A stretch of 64,000 nucleotides of DNA. Source: a virus. Within the stretch, counting starts at the first letter, position 1; each line of letters starts with the position of its first letter. The position numbers and the translations under genes were made by a program. The stretch lies in the IMG/VR virus record IMGVR_UViG_3300046010_009647, positions 1-64,000 of that record. One strand, written 5' to 3'. Below the pieces are notes generated by a model. The model saw nothing but the letters and a program-made list of their open reading frames with translations. It was not told where the DNA came from and did not search any database. Below are positions 6,948-12,932 of the stretch, in pieces.

Positions 6948-7046
6948 TCACTGACCAGGCTTGCCACCTTTGGAGCCAGCCATCACGCGATCTTTGATTC
7001 GTTCACGTAACTCAGGTTTTGAGTACTTGCTATCATCCTGCGCCAT
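6948..7046 (-). pseudogene. Truncated DUF5872 N-terminal copy
   Basis: A 32-codon frame, MAQDDSKYSKPELRERIKD then a GGKPGQ end, is closely similar to the N-terminus of the gene starting at 6311. It stops (TGA) exactly at the KPGQ-W position, where the endonuclease gene begins. It appears to be the left half of a DUF5872 gene broken by the endonuclease insertion. It may still be translated as a short peptide. Confidence 0.65.
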
Positions 7047-7200
7047 CAGGATCTTTATTACGTTCTTTTAATATTTTAGCCCACTTACATGGACGTGATA
7101 ATACTTGCTCTAGCTCCTTAGCAGTTGGGTAAGGAATAGGAAGACTGAGCAAATATTTTTCGAGGCGTTCAGCCTCGGTAACGATTCGTCTTTTCGTCAT
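7033..7200 (-). CDS. Small hypothetical protein
   Basis: A 55-residue basic protein beginning MTKRRIVTEAERLEKYLL. AAGAAGG lies immediately before the ATG. It overlaps the upstream gene by 32 nt and the truncated DUF5872 copy by 14 nt, a compact polycistronic arrangement. The segment PTAKELEQVLSRPCKWAKIL is helical. Function unknown. Confidence 0.5.
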   Translation of the reverse strand: MTKRRIVTEAERLEKYLLSLPIPYPTAKELEQVLSRPCKWAKILKERNKDPDGAG

Positions 7201-7381
7201 CCTTCTTGGCAAATTGATGCATCAAATCATCAACCTGCTCCAGGGATTCAAGACGGCACAAGATGTCAGAGATGGTTGTAATCGTAATGGGATGCTCTGT
7301 ACGTGCAGCAAATGCCAGGGCATCACGCATACAACTAGCTGCATTCTCAACGGACTCTTTAACTTGAGTAGAAAGAGACAT
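7169..7381 (-). CDS. Small hypothetical protein
   Basis: 70 residues from ATG 7381, beginning MSLSTQVKESVENAASCMRD. It is helical, with the segment TEHPITITTISDILCRLESL. It resembles a small conserved cyanophage protein of unknown role. It follows the aminotransferase-like gene on the same strand. No membrane or catalytic features. Confidence 0.6.
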   Translation of the reverse strand: MSLSTQVKESVENAASCMRDALAFAARTEHPITITTISDILCRLESLEQVDDLMHQFAKKDDEKTNRYRG

Positions 7382-7450
7382 CTCTGATTCTTTTGGTGTT
7401 CTTAGTATAGGACCAATCAACAACATGTGTAGAGCATGTACGTGTAACAA

Positions 7451-8707
7451 CTATAGGCTAAAGCCACAGTTGTAACCATCACATGAGATTGGTGTATTCA
7501 CCATAAAAGAATGGATGGTTTCCCCTACATAAGAGATGTCGTCATAGGTAAGGGCTGGGGATGTACCAAGGAAGAAGACACGTTTAAGGACTTCGTACGC
7601 ATTGGGGAAGTCTTTAGCACTGCCCAAGTGCCGATATGCAGGATGGAGCAGCAAGTTACCAGCAAAATAATTTCGAGTTTGTATGCCATTACCTTCGAGA
7701 TGTTGTTGTAAAGCCTGCTTGACATTGGAGTTGTCGCAGACAATAGGCACACCAAACCATGACGTTTCTGCTTGTAATTTTTCGCCTACAATTTGTACCT
7801 CATCGGGATAATCCTGGAAGTAGTTAACAATCGTTTGATAATTCAATCGGCGGATCGTATGTACTTCATCAAACTTTTCCAGTTGAACCAAGCCGACTGC
7901 ACCTTGTAGATCCAATGGCTTGAGGTTGTAGCCAATCTGACTAAAGACATACTTGTGATCAACGACCACATCATAGTCAGGTAGCCACGTATCAAAGCGT
8001 TTGCCACACATGCCCTTAGCCAGCATGTTGCATTCACCAACGCAATAACAGTCGCGCCCCCACCAGGCGAACTGGCGTGCAAGTGAGGTCAAACCGGGAA
8101 GGTTTGAGGACACCATCCCACCTTCAAGAGTAGTAATATGATGCGCCGGATAAAAAGAACACGACGCGGCAACGGCTTCCTTTGTTAAGTAATTGTCATT
8201 CCACTTGGAGCCAAGGGAGTCGCAGTTGTCCGCAATATACTTCAGCGAATGCCGCTCACAGATGTCGAGTAGGCGATCCAAGTCATAACTATTACCCAAA
8301 ACAGGGCTACTAAAAACTGCAACTGTTTTGTCCGTGATTGCATCTTCTACCTGCGATAGATCCCAATTTAAGTCATCCCAGGTGATGTCCACAAACCTAG
8401 GGGTCAATCCATTCTGAATAATGGGATTGATCGTGGTCGGGAAACCGACGACGCTAACAATAATCTCAGCACCATCGGGCCACTCGAAGTATTTCTTCAA
8501 GGCGGCAAGCATCACCAAATTGGCAGAGCTACCACTATTCACCATAAGGGATGAATCAAATCCAAACTTACGAGAAAACGCGCGTTCAAATTTGTCAACC
8601 TCTTTACCGGCTGGATACCAGGCTCCTTCTTTAAGGGTCGTAATCGCTGCTTCTATTTCACGACCGTCAAAGTACGGACCGGAGTACAAAACTTTTGATC
8701 GCGACAT
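7451..8707 (-). CDS. rfbH: RfbH/E1-type CDP-4-keto-6-deoxyhexose 3-dehydrase
   Basis: A 418-residue DegT/DnrJ/EryC1 fold protein, close to the length of RfbH. The usual PLP lysine is replaced by His190 in FYPAHHITTLEGG, the signature of the 3-dehydrase group. Iron-sulfur cysteines are present: Cys162 (DNCDSLGS), then exactly 57 residues to Cys220, Cys222 one residue on, and Cys234 before GKRF. The last spacing is 11 rather than 7 residues because of a short insertion that carries Cys226. E1 enzymes remove the C3 hydroxyl of CDP-4-keto-6-deoxyglucose, with a reductase partner, on the way to 3,6-dideoxyhexoses. No reductase is visible here. The gene overlaps the epimerase gene upstream by 55 nt. 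Confidence 0.8.
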   Translation of the reverse strand: MSRSKVLYSGPYFDGREIEAAITTLKEGAWYPAGKEVDKFERAFSRKFGFDSSLMVNSGSSANLVMLAALKKYFEWPDGAEIIVSVVGFPTTINPIIQNGLTPRFVDITWDDLNWDLSQVEDAITDKTVAVFSSPVLGNSYDLDRLLDICERHSLKYIADNCDSLGSKWNDNYLTKEAVAASCSFYPAHHITTLEGGMVSSNLPGLTSLARQFAWWGRDCYCVGECNMLAKGMCGKRFDTWLPDYDVVVDHKYVFSQIGYNLKPLDLQGAVGLVQLEKFDEVHTIRRLNYQTIVNYFQDYPDEVQIVGEKLQAETSWFGVPIVCDNSNVKQALQQHLEGNGIQTRNYFAGNLLLHPAYRHLGSAKDFPNAYEVLKRVFFLGTSPALTYDDISYVGETIHSFMVNTPISCDGYNCGFSL

Positions 8708-9510
8708 AAGTCCTCAAGACCTTCTTGTAATGTCAGCGTTGGTCTGTAACCAAGGTTGTAAAGCTTGGTGCAATCAAGGCTGAATCTAATGGCTTGATTA
8801 TAGTCTTCTCGTGGAGCAATGCGTTTAATCTTGCTGCGTGATTTCAAAATATCTTTGGCATCTGCGATGCAATCAAACAAAAAAGTTTCGATGCCTGTGC
8901 CAACGTTGTAGATCTGGTTGTGTTCACCATAAGTAACGAGGAAATTCAAGGCTCTGCATACGTCAAAGATATGGATGTAGTCGCGGGAAAGGTTTGCGTA
9001 CACATCAACATCTTCATCTTTTTTTAAGGATTCAATAATACGGTGAAGGGCATTGCGCTTTTCTGTGCCCTTATCTGGGCCACCGTAGACATTACCCAGG
9101 CGGAAGATGCGCCACTTCATCCCATGGGCTTGGCAATACTCCATGACCAACTTCTCGGCGGCATACTTGGTCACCGAATAAAAGCCATTGGGATTGCAAA
9201 TGGATTGTTCGGTGGGCTTCACATGAGTGGGGCCGTAAACAAACCAGCTGCTAACGAAGTTAAACGTATCGATGCCAAAGTCACGGCAGTAGTCCAGGCG
9301 ATTGGCAAGCACTGAAAGATTAGTGTGAATATCAAGTTGAGGACTGGTATAGATATTAGTGTTGTCGGTAGTACTAATGAGGTACAGCACGTCCTCTGTC
9401 AATGGACAGCAGTGGTCTCGCTCGACATACTGAGATGGATACATGCCCCTGTAGTATGTCCCAATGATGCCGGTGCCTCCATACAGAGTCAGCTTCACAT
9501 CATTTGACAT
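8653..9510 (-). CDS. NAD-dependent epimerase/dehydratase (extended SDR)
   Basis: 285 residues from ATG 9510. The Rossmann motif GGTGIIG is at the N-terminus, a Ser/Tyr/Lys active site follows (SSWFVYG, then YSVTKYAAEK), and RLGNVYGGPDKG is typical of nucleotide-sugar epimerases. It overlaps the genes on both sides (11 nt with the upstream GT, 55 nt with the RfbH-type gene), so one operon is certain. Likely works on the same nucleotide sugar as the dehydrase. Exact substrate cannot be read from sequence. Confidence 0.8.
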   Translation of the reverse strand: MSNDVKLTLYGGTGIIGTYYRGMYPSQYVERDHCCPLTEDVLYLISTTDNTNIYTSPQLDIHTNLSVLANRLDYCRDFGIDTFNFVSSWFVYGPTHVKPTEQSICNPNGFYSVTKYAAEKLVMEYCQAHGMKWRIFRLGNVYGGPDKGTEKRNALHRIIESLKKDEDVDVYANLSRDYIHIFDVCRALNFLVTYGEHNQIYNVGTGIETFLFDCIADAKDILKSRSKIKRIAPREDYNQAIRFSLDCTKLYNLGYRPTLTLQEGLEDLCRDQKFCTPVRTLTVVK

Positions 9511-10210
9511 ACAAATCTTGGGTGTACCAAAGATCATTGTAGTTGTTTACACCGGTAGCGCCAAGAGTTTCTAGGTCTCCGCCATGGGATGGTTTCTTCA
9601 TGGCAAAGATCATTCCATCAGGTAGCACCAGGGCTTTGTTTTTGTGTGGGTGGTTGGGTGTCAACTCGACTGAATCACCAAAGATCACCTTGTTATCAAT
9701 GTTGCTAACAGCAATTGCCTTGCCCCATGCAGTGGGACCTGTCGGACACAATGGTGTTAAGCCGTAATAATCATCCTCAATGTTGCGAACAATCTGAAAG
9801 ATTGCTTCGTCCAAAATTTCGTTGTCTGCTGGAGCGTAGAAAGCAGCACCATCGCATGCCCACGACACATTGGTGTAACGATTGATGTCGCGGAATGCAA
9901 GCAGCTTGCAATCAAAAGGAACCTTGATTCCTGTCAAGCAACGCAAGCTAATGTCAAAGTACCAACCACCAAGGATGTTGACGATACAGTAACGTGCCAA
10001 GTCGCACTTGTAGGAGTAAGGTTTGACTTTACGGTAAGCACAAAGCACAGCCTCACCGTAGTGTTCCTCCAGGAATTCTTCTACTTCTTTGTTGTTGTAG
10101 ATCTTGTGTTCCCACGTAGGAAAACAATTGACAACACTCTGTGTTGTGTCGGCAAGGAACGGAGGCAGATCTGAATCATTATCCGTTAAGAAGATTTGAG
10201 TGATCTGCAT
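9500..10210 (-). CDS. GT32-type glycosyltransferase (Och1/capsule-like)
   Basis: A 236-residue protein with the GT32 nucleotide-sugar binding region YKCDLARYCIVNILGGWYFD. The usual DxD is represented by FDIS, so one metal-binding acid may be missing or supplied elsewhere. There is no signal or membrane segment, hence a cytoplasmic enzyme acting on a lipid- or protein-linked sugar. It is the second gene of the sugar operon. Confidence 0.7.
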   Translation of the reverse strand: MQITQIFLTDNDSDLPPFLADTTQSVVNCFPTWEHKIYNNKEVEEFLEEHYGEAVLCAYRKVKPYSYKCDLARYCIVNILGGWYFDISLRCLTGIKVPFDCKLLAFRDINRYTNVSWACDGAAFYAPADNEILDEAIFQIVRNIEDDYYGLTPLCPTGPTAWGKAIAVSNIDNKVIFGDSVELTPNHPHKNKALVLPDGMIFAMKKPSHGGDLETLGATGVNNYNDLWYTQDLYVK

Positions 10211-10212
10211 CG

Positions 10213-10875
10213 TTAGCGATAAACAACAAAGGGAAGCTCTTGGATCTTTTGCTTACCGAAGAAGTGTTCCTTATTGAGAAAGACTGCAGTAAGCAGGCGC
10301 TCCATCAGGAAAGCTGGGCCGCGTTTATTGTACCCTCCACGGTCCAGGAAGTAATCCTTTTCTTCCTCCCAAATTGGTAGCAAGATCTCAAAGACAAGAT
10401 CAAAGTACTTCTGCATGGCAGCGTTAGGACCCATCACTTGAAGAGTTTCAAAAAACTTGGGCTGGCTCCACATCTCAAGTAGCATCTCCTCTGTTAAAGG
10501 AATGCGCTTGTTACGGGCTAGCTCCAGGGACATCTCAACCGTTTCATCAAGACCGCCTCCATGTCCTTGGGAAAACTGCTGCTGAACAGAGAACGGAAAG
10601 GTGACGTGACGTGGAATGTATAAGGTGTCATCCTCCAGTCGAGATAGGTAGTACTCTTCCCAATTGCGACGATAGTTAACGATGCCAAAAAAAGGATGGT
10701 TGCAGTCGTTCCAGAGGGTATACATGCAGCTCATTTCACCCCAATAGGGATTAACGTCGGCATGCTCGCCTTCATCCCCGTAAAACGGTATGACTTTTGC
10801 GTTGGTATCAAAACGTACGTGCAGATCCTTTAAGCAGACTGCATAGAGGACCACATCTTTGGCAGCCAGCTTCAC
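10213..10875 (-). CDS. DUF4422-type glycosyltransferase-like protein
   Basis: A 220-residue protein. The run NPYWGEMSCMYTLW...GIVNYRRNW matches the DUF4422 signature (an E-x-YW/WKN region followed by G-x-x-HYRRYF), a family usually found in capsule and O-antigen clusters. Starts at GTG, 3 nt before the GT32 gene. Probably transfers a sugar together with its neighbours. Confidence 0.65.
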   Translation of the reverse strand: MKLAAKDVVLYAVCLKDLHVRFDTNAKVIPFYGDEGEHADVNPYWGEMSCMYTLWNDCNHPFFGIVNYRRNWEEYYLSRLEDDTLYIPRHVTFPFSVQQQFSQGHGGGLDETVEMSLELARNKRIPLTEEMLLEMWSQPKFFETLQVMGPNAAMQKYFDLVFEILLPIWEEEKDYFLDRGGYNKRGPAFLMERLLTAVFLNKEHFFGKQKIQELPFVVYR

Positions 10876-10883
10876 AAAGGAAC

Positions 10884-11045
10884 CTACAGATCTACTCGAG
10901 TATAAGCAATTTCTTTTTCTTGTAATTCATATTCGTACCCATCAGCTTCAATAGTTTCTACATCAGCAAAAGCCAAGCCTTCAAAACAACCGGTACGACG
11001 GTCATCATCAAAGTCAAAATAGAAGCGCGTTAAGTTTGATCCCAT
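10884..11045 (-). CDS. Small acidic hypothetical protein
   Basis: A 53-residue protein starting MGSNLTRFYFDFDDDRRTG and ending YTRVDL. Its start lies 32 nt inside the high-light-inducible gene, so the two are read from one message. The acidic N-terminal FDFDDD segment is notable. Not recognised. Confidence 0.6.
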   Translation of the reverse strand: MGSNLTRFYFDFDDDRRTGCFEGLAFADVETIEADGYEYELQEKEIAYTRVDL

Positions 11046-11256
11046 GGGTTGTGCACCAGATAAAGAGGAAGGTTAATCCGAGCATGGCAAGACGACCATT
11101 GACACGCTCGGCATACCAAAGGTGATCATCAAGGTTTGTGTGCCACTTCCAGAAGCGGAGATCAGGTGACATCTCTAGAATCCACTCCCAAAGGGCGGGG
11201 AAGAGCCAGCCAAGGCACGACACATAACCCTGGATGCCAAGCAGGAATTTGTTCAT
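11014..11256 (-). CDS. hli: High-light-inducible (Hli/HLIP) protein
   Basis: An 80-residue protein whose C-terminal half holds ERVNGRLAMLGLTFLFIW, the ExxNGRxAMxG chlorophyll-binding helix of one-helix LHC-like proteins. A second hydrophobic stretch precedes it (FLLGIQGYVSCLGWLFPALW), so it is longer than minimal phage HLIPs. HLIPs bind chlorophyll and protect photosystem II assembly. Phage copies are thought to sustain photosynthesis during infection. Its ATG overlaps the stop of the 34-residue membrane peptide gene (ATGA). Confidence 0.85.
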   Translation of the reverse strand: MNKFLLGIQGYVSCLGWLFPALWEWILEMSPDLRFWKWHTNLDDHLWYAERVNGRLAMLGLTFLFIWCTTHGIKLNALLF

Positions 11257-11357
11257 TGACGAGATGCAACTTCCATGAAGAACAGGTAGGCATCCATGCT
11301 AATCACGACGAGCATGGCGCCAAGGATGGAAGCGATTGCGTAATTGAATCCGTCCAT
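11253..11357 (-). CDS. 34-residue single-span membrane peptide
   Basis: MDGFNYAIASILGAMLVVIS is followed by MDAYLFFMEVASRQ, a single hydrophobic helix. The stop overlaps the hli start (ATGA), so the two are translationally coupled. Size and topology recall small photosystem or cytochrome b6f subunits, but no specific family is matched. Confidence 0.55.
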   Translation of the reverse strand: MDGFNYAIASILGAMLVVISMDAYLFFMEVASRQ

Positions 11358-11377
11358 TACACACGGTTGATTCATCT

Positions 11378-11387
11378 GTTAAACTAG
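11378..11387 (+). promoter_or_regulatory. Shared upstream motif GTTAAACTAG
   Basis: Second copy of the motif at 2621-2630, 21 nt before ATG 11409. It lies in the 51-bp divergent region between the minus-strand hli operon and the plus-strand replication operon. Confidence 0.35.
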
Positions 11388-11408
11388 CAGCAATATACAA
11401 AACCATCA

Positions 11409-12263
11409 ATGGTTGCTAAGATAAATACATCGGATCCTTGGATCAAAGCCAAGGACGAGCAACCAAAAATCATGCGGGACCTGAACAGGACCGCAGCCAG
11501 AATTACGCTTAACGGAAAACGTCACTATACAACTCCGTTACCCACTGGGCCTGCACCATCCGTAACTACTATTATTGGTGAGACAGCTTCCGAAGCAAAC
11601 AAGCGGAAGCTCGAAATGTGGTCCAAAAATAATCCAGGTGTTAAAGAAGCTGCTGCCGAAAGGGGTACCGCCATCCACTATGGCATGGAACAGTACCTCA
11701 AAGGGAATAAAACCCCTGAAATCAAAGAGGATTATGCGGACTTTTGGGCGGGTATGCCAGCAATTCTTGATCAGTTTCAGGAAGTTCTCTGGGCTGAATC
11801 TCCCGTGCTGGACAAATTTAATTTTACTATTGGTGCTGATGACGTGGCTCGCGTCTGGGGTTGCGATTCCGAGGGCCGTGCTTGGGCTGGTGCTCCTGAT
11901 ATTATTGCTGTCGCCAATAACAAACTGACGCTTGCTGACCTGAAGACCAGCGTTAAACCATATAGCCGCAAGTGGCCAAAAGATTTGGAAAAGGGGTCCC
12001 AAGAGTGGAGGGATCTATTGGGTGGTCACATGAAGTTTAAAAAAACCTGTAAACAACTCGCGGCATATGACATTGCTATCGAGCAGACCCTTGGCATGAC
12101 CGTACAACAAGCGGCAATCTTGGTGTCGACGCCTGTCCGCACGCAGATTTTTAAAATCTCCAGGAGATTCTTAGATTCGTTGCGGGAAGATTGGTACAAA
12201 ATTGTAGATGAGTACTATAAACAAATTGAAAATTGTAACGTTTATGATCCGGATCTTATTTAA
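11409..12263 (+). CDS. RecB/Cas4-like PD-(D/E)XK nuclease
   Basis: A 284-residue protein with AGAPDIIAV followed by LTLADLKTS (the PD...DxK core at about residues 160-183) and a downstream KQLAAYDIA (QxxxY). This is the RecB-like exonuclease fold common in phages. First gene of the replication operon, so it probably processes DNA ends or supports recombination. No helicase motifs of its own. Confidence 0.75.
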   Translation: MVAKINTSDPWIKAKDEQPKIMRDLNRTAARITLNGKRHYTTPLPTGPAPSVTTIIGETASEANKRKLEMWSKNNPGVKEAAAERGTAIHYGMEQYLKGNKTPEIKEDYADFWAGMPAILDQFQEVLWAESPVLDKFNFTIGADDVARVWGCDSEGRAWAGAPDIIAVANNKLTLADLKTSVKPYSRKWPKDLEKGSQEWRDLLGGHMKFKKTCKQLAAYDIAIEQTLGMTVQQAAILVSTPVRTQIFKISRRFLDSLREDWYKIVDEYYKQIENCNVYDPDLI

Positions 12264-12555
12264 CGACATCATCCAAGCCGCAATCAAGTGGTGGAAACAA
12301 GTTTGGTTTGAAGCTAAACTGAAGGCCAGGCTTACCATGATTGAGTGGGATAATCGGATTGAATCCGAGTTAGAACGGAAAATTGAACAAAAACCGATCT
12401 ACAAGGAACATCCGATTGATCCCGTGCTTCAGACCGGTGAATCCCAGAAGTTGGGTGGAGCCATGCAACTAACCGCACCTTGGTACAATGATGGCCTACA
12501 ACCCCCAAGGAACGATGGAGTGTCGGAAGCGCCTAGCATGGACGATCGCCTGTGA
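12244..12555 (+). CDS. Hypothetical protein
   Basis: 103 residues from ATG 12244, overlapping the nuclease gene by 20 nt. An N-terminal amphipathic helix (FNDIIQAAIKWWKQVWFEAKL) is followed by a charged middle and a disordered C-terminus. Perhaps a membrane-peripheral or replication accessory protein. No family recognised. Confidence 0.5.
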   Translation: MIRILFNDIIQAAIKWWKQVWFEAKLKARLTMIEWDNRIESELERKIEQKPIYKEHPIDPVLQTGESQKLGGAMQLTAPWYNDGLQPPRNDGVSEAPSMDDRL

Positions 12556-12679
12556 GCGCGCTGTTGTCACAAAAGAAGATGCCGTTGATTTATATCACAA
12601 GATGATGAAAGAATTTGATGCGATAGATAAACGAAATGAATACAAAAGGACTGAGTCTAATAAGACTCAAGTAACTTAA
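12488..12679 (+). CDS. Small hypothetical protein
   Basis: A 63-residue protein beginning MMAYNPQGTMECRKRLAW. It overlaps the previous gene by 68 nt in another frame. The middle reads as one helix (TKEDAVDLYHKMMKEFDAID). Position in the replication operon is the only functional hint. Confidence 0.5.
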   Translation: MMAYNPQGTMECRKRLAWTIACERAVVTKEDAVDLYHKMMKEFDAIDKRNEYKRTESNKTQVT

Positions 12680-12746
12680 GGATTGCTTGATGGCCTCCAT
12701 GGATTGGGCAGCGTAGGATTAAGAGACACACAACCAGGCCCTCCCC

Positions 12747-12932
12747 ATGGACGTACACGTCGGCTTGGGTGAGTGGATGAATAGTCTCACGAGTCGCATG
12801 CTAAGTGCGATGGACGGGGACTGTTTTTATCTGCCCACCCTTATGCATCTTCATGCGTACACAATCTTAAAAGAGGCCTCCTTCCCCGACCGGGACTTTA
12901 AAGTAGTAATCAAGAACTCCACAGAAGTATGA
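12747..12932 (+). CDS. Small hypothetical protein
   Basis: A 61-residue protein starting MDVHVGLGEWMNSLTSRMLS. Its stop overlaps the start of the primase-helicase gene (ATGA), so it is translationally coupled to it. Not recognised. Confidence 0.5.
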   Translation: MDVHVGLGEWMNSLTSRMLSAMDGDCFYLPTLMHLHAYTILKEASFPDRDFKVVIKNSTEV

